A DNA stretch of 64,000 nt from Hydrangea macrophylla (lineage: Eukaryota; Streptophyta; Magnoliopsida; Cornales; Hydrangeaceae), in NCBI GenBank assembly GCA_033977485.1, contig CM066998.1, positions 27,901,501 through 27,965,500 on the forward strand, in the 5' to 3' direction. Every line of letters starts with the position of its first letter. Positions within the stretch are counted from its first letter, which is position 1. The translations under genes were made by a program, and so were the position numbers. The notes beneath the pieces were generated by a model that saw nothing but the letters and a program-made list of their open reading frames with translations, did no database searches and was not told the origin of the DNA. Positions 35,259 to 45,075 of the stretch are shown here, piece after piece.

Positions 35259-36429
35259 TTTTTATTTAAAAAAAAAACAAAATAATACAGAGGTTTGACT
35301 CATAAGAAGCATCCTTAAAATCATCTTTTTACTGTGTTTGGTTCACCGCATTGCACTCTTGCATTTTCCCCCCGACTGTGTCTGAAACGCGGCGTTGACA
35401 TTGTTCAGGTCTTGCTGTGCCAGGGCACAAGTCACCGTTGATACTGTACCTTCCAAGGTATATCAAAAAGAGTAAAAACCTCCGTACTGTCTCCCTGACG
35501 GTATATTGGAACTCTCGTCAACGGACCCTCTTTGACTAAACCCAGCCTTTGCATATAGATTCCTGTAGAACCTTTCATAGGACTGTTCATTTATCTTTCC
35601 AGATAGGACAATGTGATATAACTGTTGTATGCCCTGACGGGATTACCTGCGCGGTGTAGACGCTTATGTGGCATAGAACAGAACCTCTTTCTTATGATTC
35701 CCAAGGCAATCACTCACATGTAGTCACATTGAGTTGACCTGCCTAAGCATCATGACAAGGATGTCTGCTCCATGCTCGCAAAGATATACACCGCAAACAT
35801 TGTTTGTCGGTCTTGAGACATAGGAGTATGAAAACCTGCTAGAAAGTATGATCACTATAACCGTACTTACCAGTTTCCCAGAAACTCTGTCCAAATATCC
35901 CAGATATGACCACATTGACCAGTTTCTCCCAGAAACTCTGTCCGAATATCCCAGATATGACCACATTGACCAGTTTCTCCCAGAAACTCTGTCCGAATAT
36001 CCCAGATATGACCATATTGACCAGTTTCCCACAGAAACTCTGTCCAAAATTTCCGAAGTATCTTGGAAATCCATGTTATCCTTTGGTGATCATACTAGAA
36101 AGTAAGGTTAGCACACTCTGTATGGCTAGGACCTTATTTGTTTAGCTGCTATCTGTTAGAAATAGGAGCATCATATAGATTAGGGCTTACATCCGCATGT
36201 TTGTCCCATTTGCATGCACCATTCCCCATCAATTTGCACGCACTGTTTCGAGTCGGTCCACATCACTATCTTTGTCTGCCTAAAGTCGCCACTGTCAAAG
36301 ATCTAATCTAGCCCTTTCAAAATCTGTCAGGTCAGTATAGATTCCCAAGGTCAACAGTCAGGGTCTTATTCGTGGGTCAGGAGTGCGGATAATCGGTTAA
36401 TCAGAATCAGTCCGACAGCTTAAGTCAGC
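35259..36429 (+). other. Tat leader between primer site and gag
   Basis: About 1.2 kb of untranslated leader. Apart from the 51-bp tandem repeat at 35869-36046 no structured element was recognised. The packaging signal would be expected in this region. Confidence 0.6.
35869..36046 (+). repeat. 51-bp tandem repeat, about 3.5 copies, in the Tat leader
   Basis: The unit ACCAGTTTCTCCCAGAAACT, then CTGTCCGAATATCCCAGATA and TGACCACATTG, is repeated with few changes; the first unit is 48 bp. CAGTTTCTCCCAGAAACTCTG is itself partly self-complementary (AGTTTCT/AGAAACT), so each unit can form a small hairpin in the RNA leader. Confidence 0.9.
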
Positions 36430-39024
36430 ATGAATAGGGAAGAGTTGGAAAACAAGGTTACTGAATTGGGAGCGACCATAAGCCAGCAGTCCGACAGCCT
36501 GGCCCAGGTTTTGAAGTTCATGGAAGAACTAAAGCAGCGGCGATCGCAACCTCCGCCCGGGTTTCCACCACCGGAGTTTGAACTACCCCCACCTGAGAAT
36601 AATGGGGAAGAAGACTGGTTTCAGGGGGTCCCACCGTCCGCATACGAGAAGAAGCTCCAAGAAAAGATGGACAAGGTTGACAAACTGGAAAGCGTACTCA
36701 GGAAAAGCAAGGGTATCGACGATTACATGTTAGATCTGGAGGGCCTCTTCGAGCCTGTCAAGCTGAAACTGCCAGAGAATTTCAAAATGCCTGCCATCGA
36801 TCGCTTTGATGGAACGGGAAACCCGAAAAGCCACGTGAAGCTATGTATGAGTATCTTCCAGTCCATGGGTTGCACCCACGAGCACATTGCAATGCTATTC
36901 CCGCAAACTCTGGCAAAATCTGCACTATCGTGGTTCCTAACCTTGGAAGCCTCCAAAACCCGGGCCTGGGAGGACATTGTTCGAATCTTTGTCGATCATT
37001 ACTCTTACAATCAAGAGCTGGACGTCACCGTCAGGGATTTGGAAACAACCCGGCAAAGCAACAATGAATCCTTCGCTGCATTTCTGAGCAGATGGAGGAA
37101 CAAGGTAGCCCAAATGACCCACCGGCCAATCGAGAAAGAACAGGTAAGGATGCTCATCCGGAATCTGCAGCCGCTCTATCATGAGAAATTATTCTACCGG
37201 TCCATCTCCACCTTTGAGGAGTTGTTTGAAGTCGGAACCCGAATCGAAGATGCTATCAGGGAGGGGAAGATCAAAAAGGAAGACCCTCCGAGTCAGCCCA
37301 GAAGGCCCAACTACTCCCGGAATCCCCCGGATGTCAATGCCCTTAGCGGCCAACCCATGGCATATCCTCCAAGGCCATACCAACCCTCCAACCATGCAAA
37401 TTCCTCCAACCGCCCTTTCCAGAAAAAGCCCCCTCGCAATTTTGCCAAGCTAGAAATCTCTCTCTCCTCAGCCCTAGATCGCCTCCTCAGAAAAGGCCAT
37501 CTCCAATTACTCCAGCCTCGAAATACCCCGCTCCCGCCTAACTGCGATATGTCCAAGCGATGTACTTACCACCAAGCCCCCGGCCATAACACTGATGATT
37601 GCATGCGCCTCCGCCACGACATCCAAGACCTCATCGACCAGAATATCATCGAGCCGCCACCAAAGCAGCCTCATATTACCCAAAATCCCCTACCAAACCA
37701 CCAAAATGTCAACCTCATTGAGTCCAGTCCCGTACCCTTCAACCCTGCTACTTATATCACCCCCCTAGGACAACCCTTGCTTTGCATTAACATCCCGGAT
37801 TCTGAGGGGATTCATCTGATCGGAGGGGAGAATGACGAGTGGCAGCAGCAGCTTGACGACGAGCAGGACTTGTTCTTCTTGGAAGAGCATGACCTAGGGG
37901 CGGTAGACCTCAAATGGTATGACCCTAACGACGAGAGTGATGCTTCCATCTGGAACGAGCCAGAAAAGCCATTTGTGGGAACGGATTGTGATTGGTTTAA
38001 AAAGGATGGGACTATAGAAGGGCCTACTCCTGCTGAGATTGATCACCTAACCAGGTCAGGCCGCCATTATCAGCCTCCGCAGCCTGCCACCGAAGCCATC
38101 GAAAAAGGTCCAGTTAAAGACAAGGGGAAGGCCAAGATGGATGAGGTCATCGAAGAAGACAATGAGCTGATCAAGCAGCTAAAGAAAACCCAAGCGCATC
38201 TCTCGATGTGGGATATTATGGTGACATCCTATAAGCACAGGCAAGCCGTGTTAAATGCCTTGGCTGGGATTGAAGTCCCCATCGACGCCGCGCCGGAGGA
38301 CATGGTAGCTTTCTTGGGTGCACTTACCCCCGACCCCATCATTACATTCTCCGATGAGGACCTGCCGCCAGAGGGATCCGCGCATAACAAGGCGTTATAC
38401 ATTACTGTGGGATGTAAGGAGCAACAGGTGCCATTTTGTCTAGTCGATACAGGTTCTGCTTTGAATGTTTGTGCCTTAAGAACTGTCACTGCTTTGGGAG
38501 TCAGTATCCTCGACATTACGCCATCTGTGCAATCCGTGAGAGCCTATGACAACACTAGAAGAAATGTGATGGGAACTGTTTCTCTCCAAATCCGGGTAGG
38601 ATCTTTGGTGAGCACCGAGATTTTTCAAGTCATGGACATACCTGCCTCGTTCAATCTGCTAATTGGGAGACCCTGGCTTCACGCCAACAAAGCTGTATCA
38701 TCCACTGTGCATCAAATGATCAAGTACATTCATGAGAGGGAGGTAAAGATCATCCTCGGTAATAGTTGGGGTAATGAGGCTTTCCCGAATTACGCTCCCA
38801 TTTATGAAGTCCAAATACCTGAGCTGGAAGAAGGAGAAATCGGAGGATTCTTCATGGAAGAAGTTCATATGATCAAAGACGAAGACCGATTCCCTGAGGT
38901 CCACTCCGCAGTCGTCAACATTGTCCGCAAGATGAACTACTTCCCCGGAATGGGGTTGGGTCGACGCCAGCAAGGAATTCGAGAATTCCCGCAGATCAAA
39001 GGGCAACAAGGCACTTTCGGGTAG
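36430..39024 (+). CDS. gag-pro: Tat Gag-protease with a C-terminal G-patch-like motif
   Basis: The 864-residue frame starts at ATG 36430 with a coiled-coil-like N terminus and a proline-rich stretch. A retrotransposon gag domain spans about residues 110-290 (IDRFDGTGNPKSH, WFLTLEASKTRAWEDI, SFAAFLSRWRNKV). A Cys/His segment, CTYHQAPGHNTDDC, lies near 377. The aspartic protease has its active site at LVDTGSALNV (about 670) and the IGRPWLH core near 743. Near residue 840 GMGLGRRQQG matches the glycine pattern of a G-patch, an RNA-binding module also found after the protease of some retroviruses. The frame ends at TAG 39022, but the same frame reopens beyond it. Gag packages the RNA; the protease cuts the polyprotein. 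Confidence 0.92.
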   Translation: MNREELENKVTELGATISQQSDSLAQVLKFMEELKQRRSQPPPGFPPPEFELPPPENNGEEDWFQGVPPSAYEKKLQEKMDKVDKLESVLRKSKGIDDYMLDLEGLFEPVKLKLPENFKMPAIDRFDGTGNPKSHVKLCMSIFQSMGCTHEHIAMLFPQTLAKSALSWFLTLEASKTRAWEDIVRIFVDHYSYNQELDVTVRDLETTRQSNNESFAAFLSRWRNKVAQMTHRPIEKEQVRMLIRNLQPLYHEKLFYRSISTFEELFEVGTRIEDAIREGKIKKEDPPSQPRRPNYSRNPPDVNALSGQPMAYPPRPYQPSNHANSSNRPFQKKPPRNFAKLEISLSSALDRLLRKGHLQLLQPRNTPLPPNCDMSKRCTYHQAPGHNTDDCMRLRHDIQDLIDQNIIEPPPKQPHITQNPLPNHQNVNLIESSPVPFNPATYITPLGQPLLCINIPDSEGIHLIGGENDEWQQQLDDEQDLFFLEEHDLGAVDLKWYDPNDESDASIWNEPEKPFVGTDCDWFKKDGTIEGPTPAEIDHLTRSGRHYQPPQPATEAIEKGPVKDKGKAKMDEVIEEDNELIKQLKKTQAHLSMWDIMVTSYKHRQAVLNALAGIEVPIDAAPEDMVAFLGALTPDPIITFSDEDLPPEGSAHNKALYITVGCKEQQVPFCLVDTGSALNVCALRTVTALGVSILDITPSVQSVRAYDNTRRNVMGTVSLQIRVGSLVSTEIFQVMDIPASFNLLIGRPWLHANKAVSSTVHQMIKYIHEREVKIILGNSWGNEAFPNYAPIYEVQIPELEEGEIGGFFMEEVHMIKDEDRFPEVHSAVVNIVRKMNYFPGMGLGRRQQGIREFPQIKGQQGTFG

Positions 39025-39768
39025 GGGTACAAGCCCACTGATGAGGACGCCGAGCTACAAAGGCCATGGAAGAAGAGGGTGAAGGGTCTCCCGCCATACC
39101 GCAAGACTTTGAATGGACAATTCGTCAAAGAAGGGGATGATTTCCCTTACTTAGGGTTCCCCGAACCCTGGGTCCATCAAACCACTGGGAGAAGGCACCC
39201 CGGGCTTGAAATCTTCGCTGACTGCGAGAGGCCCCCATATCAAGACCCGTTCTATCCCGAAGAAGTTGAAAAGACCCCAGAGGAAGACTGGTTAAAATAC
39301 CTTGACACTGAGGCAATCAAGAAGATGTGGGAGGAATCCACTGAGGAGGAGGAAGAAAAGAGGGCCAAGAGCCAAGATGATCAGATCAAGCCAACTGAGG
39401 AGGGTCTGAGCAACCAGGCTGTAGAGTCATCTGTCTGTGTCTCCCAATCCCCTATTCCCCCAAAGTCTGTACTACCGGTTATCGAGTCTGTACTGGAGTC
39501 GGCTGCTGTAAGCCCACCACTATCCAATGTAATCACTTCACCTGTCATGAATGAAATGAAAGACGATTCTGCTTACTCCTCTGTGTCTGACACTTGTGAA
39601 TGCACAGATCCCTCCGAGGATCTCCCAATCGAACTAAAGCAACTAATTGAAAAACCACCTGCTTATGAAATAATCGAAGATACTTTATCAGTTAACTTAG
39701 GTGAAATAGATAATCCACAGATTGTGCAAATTGGCTCAACCCATAATAAAGAAGAAAAAAAAAATTAA
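39025..39768 (+). pseudogene. Linker between protease and RT, same frame as gag after the stop
   Basis: The frame continues in register after the TAG with protein-like sequence (WVHQTTGRRHPGLEIFADCE and an acidic stretch EESTEEEEEKR), so it belongs to the Tat polyprotein. It ends at a TAA just behind a run of ten A at 39755-39764, and RT then reads in the -1 frame. Related Ogre elements have an intron near this place; whether this stretch is removed by splicing, decoded by frameshift, or simply broken cannot be decided here. Confidence 0.65.
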
Positions 39769-39773
39769 CCCTC

Positions 39774-41918
39774 TTGCTAAAAGCGTTCAAAGATGTTTTT
39801 GCTTGGTCTTACGAAGACATGCCTGGGGTTGATCCCGACATCGTCCAACATCATATTCCTCTCCTCCCTAATTCTAAACCTGTCAAGCAGAAACTGAGGC
39901 GCATGAGACCGGAATGGGCACTCAAGGTTAAAGAAGAGGTGGAGAAGCAATTCAAGGCAGGGTTCATCATTGTCACCGAATACCCGGAATGGGTTGCCAA
40001 TATCGTGCCAGTCCCGAAGAAGGATGGAAAAGTTCGTGTGTGCGTCGACTTTCGTGATCTGAACAAGGCCAGTCCCAAGGATGACCTCCCGCTTCCCCAC
40101 ATTGACGTCTTGGTAGATAACACCGCGGGACATGAGCTATTGTCTTTCATGGATGGCTTCTCAGGGTACAATCAGATTCTAATGGCGCCAGAAGATCGGG
40201 AAAAGACGACATTCACCACCCCTTGGGGAACCTACTGTTATAGAGTAATGCCCTTTGGACTCAAGAACGCGGGGGCAACTTACCAAAGAGCTGCCACCAC
40301 TCTGCTGCATGATATGATTCACAAAGAGGTAGAAGTATACGTAGACGACATGATTGTAAAATCCAAGGATAGAGAAGGACACCTGGTAGCGCTGGAAAAG
40401 TTCTTCGAAAGGCTGCGCAAATACAAGATGAGGCTGAATCCAAAGAAATGCACTTTCGGCGTAACCTCCGGCAAACTCCTGGGTTTTCTCATCACACAAA
40501 GGGGAATAGAGGTGGACCCCTCTAAGATCAAGGCAATCCTCGAAATGACACCACCACGGAATGAAAAAGAAGTAAGGGGGTTCCTCGGAAGAATCCAGTT
40601 CATCAGCCGCTTCATTTCTAAGCTCACAGCTACATGCGATCCTCTGTTCCGATTGTTGAGAAAAGGGGAGAAGTTCCAATGGGATGACCAATGCCAAGCC
40701 GCTTTCGACAAAATAAAAGCCTACCTTCAAAATCCACCTGTCCTTTCACCACCCACTCCTCATAAGCCCTTATTCCTTTACCTGTCTGTCTCCGAAAATG
40801 CCATGGGTTGCATGCTAGCCCAAGAAGGGGAAGAAAGCCACTCCGAAAAAGCCATATACTACCTCAGCAAAAGGATGACTGGGTATGAGCTCAACTACTC
40901 TACCCTTGAAAAAACGTGTTGGGCCTTGGTTTGGTGTACTCGCCGACTGAGGCACTACATGCTGGCCTTTCCGGTTGTGCTCATATCCCGCATGGATCCT
41001 CTAAAATACCTTCTCGAAAAACCCGCCCTGACCGGTCGTATATCCCGTTGGTTACTTCTATTATCCGAATTCGATATCAAGTATGTCACAAGCAAATCGG
41101 TAAAAGGGAGAACCATAGCTGAGCATCTCGCAGAACATGCCGTTGACTCCGAAGAAAGTGGGGACTTTCCGTTTCTAGACAAGAGCATCGTGGAAATCAA
41201 GGAAGAACAGTGGAAGTTGTACTTCGATGGAGCAGCCAACATGAAGGGATACGGAGTAGGTATGATCCTAGTATCGCCGAGTGGGGACCATACTCCGCTA
41301 GCAGTCAAGCTCAATTATAACTCCACCAACAACACTGCTGAGTATGAAGCATGCATTCTAGGAATGGGAGCAGCCTTAGAGCTGAAAGTTCGGAGGTTGG
41401 ATGTCTTCGGGGATTCAAACCTCATCATATCACAAGCCAGAGGAGAATGGAAAGTAAAAGAAGAAAGGTTGAAGCCCTATCATGATCGTCTCGACCAACT
41501 CAAGAGGCAGTTCGAAAATATCACATTCCTCTACTTGTCCAGGGAAGAGAACCAACTGGCAGATTCCTTGGCCACTCTAGCTTCGATGATCAAAATTCCT
41601 GTGGGAGTCAGGATGATGCCTTTGGTAATTGAGCAGAGGTACGAGCCTTCGTTCAACACAATCGCCGCAATCGAAGAAGAAGAGAATGAAGCGCCATGGT
41701 ATCAGGATGTCTGGGATTTCATAGAAAAGGGGACGTTCCCCCAAGAATCCACCGAGAGAGACAAAAGGGCAATTCGAAGATTCGCAGCGCAATTCATCAT
41801 TTGCAGCGGGAAACTGCTGAAGAAAGGATACAACGGTCACAACCTGACTTGCTTGTTTGGGAAGAGCTCCAGAAGAATGATGGAAGAAATACAGAAGGGG
41901 TATGTGGCCCACACATGA
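39774..41918 (+). CDS. pol: Tat Pol: reverse transcriptase, RNase H and additional archaeal-type RNase H
   Basis: The frame opens KAFKDVFAWSYEDMPG, the usual start of Tat RT. RT blocks follow: VPVPKKDGKVRVCVDFRDLN (about 40005-40065), LSFMDGFSGYNQI, VMPFGLKNAGATYQ and the catalytic YVDD at about 40337-40348. The first RNase H lies at 40770-41125 (LYLSVSENAMGCMLAQ, YSTLEKTCWAL). The second RNase H at about 41210-41600 shows LYFDGAANMKGYG, NNTAEYEACI, FGDSNLII and NQLADSLA, giving the D-E-D-D acidic set of an intact archaeal-type RNase H, a hallmark of the Tat lineage. The frame runs into the integrase zinc region and stops at 41916-41918 because of a 1-nt frame change near 41897. Confidence 0.93.
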   Translation: MLKAFKDVFAWSYEDMPGVDPDIVQHHIPLLPNSKPVKQKLRRMRPEWALKVKEEVEKQFKAGFIIVTEYPEWVANIVPVPKKDGKVRVCVDFRDLNKASPKDDLPLPHIDVLVDNTAGHELLSFMDGFSGYNQILMAPEDREKTTFTTPWGTYCYRVMPFGLKNAGATYQRAATTLLHDMIHKEVEVYVDDMIVKSKDREGHLVALEKFFERLRKYKMRLNPKKCTFGVTSGKLLGFLITQRGIEVDPSKIKAILEMTPPRNEKEVRGFLGRIQFISRFISKLTATCDPLFRLLRKGEKFQWDDQCQAAFDKIKAYLQNPPVLSPPTPHKPLFLYLSVSENAMGCMLAQEGEESHSEKAIYYLSKRMTGYELNYSTLEKTCWALVWCTRRLRHYMLAFPVVLISRMDPLKYLLEKPALTGRISRWLLLLSEFDIKYVTSKSVKGRTIAEHLAEHAVDSEESGDFPFLDKSIVEIKEEQWKLYFDGAANMKGYGVGMILVSPSGDHTPLAVKLNYNSTNNTAEYEACILGMGAALELKVRRLDVFGDSNLIISQARGEWKVKEERLKPYHDRLDQLKRQFENITFLYLSREENQLADSLATLASMIKIPVGVRMMPLVIEQRYEPSFNTIAAIEEEENEAPWYQDVWDFIEKGTFPQESTERDKRAIRRFAAQFIICSGKLLKKGYNGHNLTCLFGKSSRRMMEEIQKGYVAHT

Positions 41919-42940
41919 ACGGCCACATGCTGGCCAAGAAAATCGTGAGACAAGGATACTACTGGACAACATTGGAAAAAGATTGTTGCGAATACGTGAG
42001 AAAGTGTCACAAGTGCCAGATTCATGCAAATATGATGCATGTACCACGATCCCTTCTGCACAGCATGACTTCACCTTGGCCATTCTCAACCTGGGGAATC
42101 GACATCATTGGAGAAATCATTCCAAAAGCCTCAAATGGAAATCGGTACATCCTGGTAGCCATAGATTACTTCACAAAATGGGTAGAAGCTGCATCTTACA
42201 CCAAGTTGGGGGCCAAGGAAGTGGCCAAATTCATCAAGAGAAATCTCATTTGCCGTTATGGAGTTCCCCATGAGATTATTTCAGACAACGGAAGTCATTT
42301 CAAGGCAGAAGTCAGGGATCTGTTCGAGGAATACAAAATCACCTATCACAAGTCGTCGCCATACCGACCACAAACCAATGGGGCAGTCGAAGCTGCGAAT
42401 AAGAATGTCAAGGCCATACTGCAAAAATCAGCTGATACCTACAAAGACTGGCATGAAAAGCTACCATTTGCACTTTGGGGATACAGAACATCGATAAGGA
42501 CGTCCACAGGAGCGACTCCTTACTCACTAGTATACGGGATGGAAGCGGTACTTCCGGTGGAAATAGAATTACCATCCCTACGCGTAATGGCAGAGTGTGA
42601 AATTTCAGAATCAGATTGGTTGAGAGAAAGGTATGAAGAATTGGCCCTCATAGATGAAAAGCGTCTAGCGGCGGTCGACCATGTTCGAATCTATCAGAAG
42701 AGAATAGCCCGTGCTTTCAACATAAGGGTTCGTCCAAGGAAGATTGTCAAGGGCGACCTTGTCCTTAAAGAGTTGCGAGCTCCGATCTTTGATCCCCGTG
42801 GGAAGTTTAAACCTAAATGGGTCGGCCCTTATATCGTCAAGACTGTTCTTTCCGGAGGAGCAACTTATCTCATGGACCTCGATGGTGTCGAATTCAAAGA
42901 ACCGATCAACATGGATCGCCTCAAAAAGTACTATGCTTGA
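41897..42940 (+). CDS. int: Tat integrase (frame-shifted relative to RT)
   Basis: In the third frame the integrase begins with GVCGPHMNGHMLAKKI. The HHCC zinc domain is complete (HMNGH...CHKC). The catalytic core has D in WGIDIIGE (about 42098), D in IISDNGSHF (about 42280) and E in TNGAVEAANK (about 42385), the D,D-35-E set. A C-terminal WVGPYIVK segment resembles the GPY/F module. The stop is at 42938-42940. A single-base change near 41897 separates it from RT; the rest is intact. It would insert the cDNA into the genome. Confidence 0.9.
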   Translation, partial: GVCGPHMNGHMLAKKIVRQGYYWTTLEKDCCEYVRKCHKCQIHANMMHVPRSLLHSMTSPWPFSTWGIDIIGEIIPKASNGNRYILVAIDYFTKWVEAASYTKLGAKEVAKFIKRNLICRYGVPHEIISDNGSHFKAEVRDLFEEYKITYHKSSPYRPQTNGAVEAANKNVKAILQKSADTYKDWHEKLPFALWGYRTSIRTSTGATPYSLVYGMEAVLPVEIELPSLRVMAECEISESDWLRERYEELALIDEKRLAAVDHVRIYQKRIARAFNIRVRPRKIVKGDLVLKELRAPIFDPRGKFKPKWVGPYIVKTVLSGGATYLMDLDGVEFKEPINMDRLKKYYA

Positions 42941-43743
42941 CTATCCAATAACCATTCCTTTCAAGCCTTGCCTTGAACTACGCTCGACCTGATTCCCGCT
43001 CGGGGATACGTAGGCAACCACATCGGTTCGGTCGCTCCACCAACAAAAATAACCTTTCCTTTCAAAACCTTGGCCCGAACTACGTTGGACCTGATCCCCG
43101 CTCGGGGGTACGTAGGCAGACTTTCAAAAAGAAAAGAAGGATGGCTCGCTAGGTCGAAAATCCGAAAGGACGCCTAGGCAAAAATTAGAGCTAAATCCAA
43201 AGTGAGCAATAACAAAAGAGAGAAAATAGCTCGCTAGGTCACCTCCTTGGTGCCTAGACAAAAATTATGAGCACGTAAGAGAAATAAAGTCGCGGTCCTT
43301 ACCATAACCCAAAAACCACCCTCCGCACTAGGGGCAAACTTCGGCCACTCGCCTCGTTTGCCTGAACCTCTTCTGAACTAGGGGCAAACGTCGGTCATCT
43401 ACCTCGTTTGCCTCACAACCATATATATCCCAAACTAGGGGCAAACTTCGGCTACCCGCCTCGTTTGCCTCTAACAACCCCAGCATGCTCAAGCAAGTAC
43501 CAAAAGCAACAACTAATTGAAATCTCAAGTTACAACATGTTTTCAGAAAGCTAAAATACATAAAATGAGATTCCCAAAATAACCAAGGTTCACCGATAAA
43601 CAAACTTTGAATATTACATAAGCAGGAATAATCAAAGAAATAAAAAAAGTCTTTCAAAAAGCAACCACATGTTCAAAGACACTTGGAGGAATGAGCAAAA
43701 TCAGTCAGGACTAGTTTTGTCTTAGTGTCTTTTTCAAAGGTCT
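42941..43743 (+). other. Tat non-coding region with repeated motifs downstream of pol
   Basis: GAACTACG...GATACGTAGGCA-type blocks occur at about 42976-43015 and 43077-43113; a third is near the 3' LTR at 48911-48953. At 43327-43470 a block starting ACTAGGGGCAAAC and ending CCTCGTTTGCCT is repeated three times at 50-56 bp intervals; its AGGGGCAAAC core equals the core of this element's own polypurine tract. Confidence 0.75.
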
Positions 43744-44742
43744 TTAGAAGTAGGCCTTTACTCGGTCAGTCCAACCATCAATAAAAGCAGCAATAGTGGT
43801 AGCTCTGATCCTGGAAGCAAAGATCCTCTCAGTAAACCGCCGGGGAACCTCCTGAACCTGTCCATACTGTCGGGCCAAACGGCGAGGATGATAGAAAGAA
43901 GTCTCTCTCAGACCCATCAACCACACTCTCTGGTGACCCCTGAGGCTCGTGGTGATAGCATAGAGGCCCCAACGCCTCACGATCCAGCAAATGTCAGCCT
44001 CAGATAAGGTGCTCATCATGCCCACCCAATCGGCAAAGGTATAGTAAGAATGAAGCACGGCTCGACGGAAGTAAACTGGTGGTATACGGCCCGTCCACAG
44101 CTGAAGGCGCTCGTAAAGCCAAGCCTGTAACACCAAAGGCGCCCCAGAAAGAAGAGGAGTCCCTTGGTTGAAGGCATTATCCAAACCGTTCAGAGTTTCG
44201 GCTAGAACCATGGCCATGGGATTCCTGCTAAGTTTCAGCCTGAGGCACACGTGCACCAAGTCAATGGAAGTGCTCGAGAACAGGAAGTGCGAAGTCATGC
44301 ACAATATCAAAGCGGCCCCACGGGAAGCATCATACACGCTGGGATTCCCAGGACTGGCATACCGGGCAATAATAGAAGCAATGTTGAGAACCTCACCTTG
44401 AATCAGCCGACGCGAAATAGTGACAGAGCAATTCAGGTATTCAGCCAAGGCTCGCGTAGGGCTGAGGGTATCAGCAGAAGGGAGAATCAAGTCAGAGTCA
44501 GAATAATAGCCGAGAATAGCGCAGAACTCCTCAAACACAGGGCATATCTCCAGGCCATTGAAGTTGAAGACATGATTCACCGGGTCCCAGTGACCAATGG
44601 CAGCACGCAAGAACTCAGTGTTCAGGGTCATCTGGCAAAGAGAGAACAGCTCGGTCAAGCCGTAGCTAAAGAGGTTGATCCGCTCCACGCCATCCGTAAT
44701 GTTCAGCCAAGCTGTGAGATGAGCAGGATCATACAAAGCCAT
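43744..44742 (-). CDS. Antisense ORF of the Tat element: DUF7745-like protein (332 aa)
   Basis: An uninterrupted minus-strand frame from the ATG at 44742 encodes YDPAHLTAWLNITDGVERIN, FLRAAIGHWDPVNHVFNF, GLEICPVFEEFCAILGYYSD, LLSGAPLVLQAWLYERLQLW and LMGLRETSFYHPRRL. These blocks match plant proteins annotated as DUF7745, a family of unknown function that is abundant in transposon-rich genomes. It lies antisense to gag-pol, about 330 bp downstream of the PMD gene and in the same orientation as it. A TTTTGCCTTGCAG splice-acceptor-like site at about 44813-44825 precedes it, so an upstream non-coding exon is possible. Its role for the element is unknown. Intactness suggests recent constraint or simply youth. 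Confidence 0.8.
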   Translation of the reverse strand: MALYDPAHLTAWLNITDGVERINLFSYGLTELFSLCQMTLNTEFLRAAIGHWDPVNHVFNFNGLEICPVFEEFCAILGYYSDSDLILPSADTLSPTRALAEYLNCSVTISRRLIQGEVLNIASIIARYASPGNPSVYDASRGAALILCMTSHFLFSSTSIDLVHVCLRLKLSRNPMAMVLAETLNGLDNAFNQGTPLLSGAPLVLQAWLYERLQLWTGRIPPVYFRRAVLHSYYTFADWVGMMSTLSEADICWIVRRWGLYAITTSLRGHQRVWLMGLRETSFYHPRRLARQYGQVQEVPRRFTERIFASRIRATTIAAFIDGWTDRVKAYF

Positions 44743-45075
44743 ATTTTCTGTCGCGGCTCTAGCAAAATTCAAAATTTCGGCAGCACCTCCCCGTTTCACG
44801 GACTATCCCACCTGCAAGGCAAAAGCACTCACTATCACAAAACTGCCCATCGCAGTAACATCCAGCAATCACAATGCACATATATCAACAAGCACACAAC
44901 TCCGCCTCTAAACTGGAAGATATCCGGCCTAGGAGGCAAAACATCATAATACTCTGTCAGAAGGTCACAAATTGTGCTACACATCGTCCTACACTGTCCG
45001 AATAATCATATCCTCAGTACAACCCAATCGAAAACAGGAAAAGAAAATAAAATAATAATTCCCGCTTGGGAAGCC

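Noticed and set aside
31025..35285. Several 60-108-codon ORFs in the Tat LTR and flank
   Set aside because: They are duplicated between LTRs, lack domains and overlap promoter and leader sequence.
44742..44799. Earlier start for the DUF7745-like ORF at 44799
   Set aside because: The codon there is GTG, not ATG; the first ATG is at 44742, where family similarity also begins.
44251..44949. Plus-strand ORF of 232 codons
   Set aside because: It is the complementary shadow of the DUF7745-like gene, with no family resemblance of its own.
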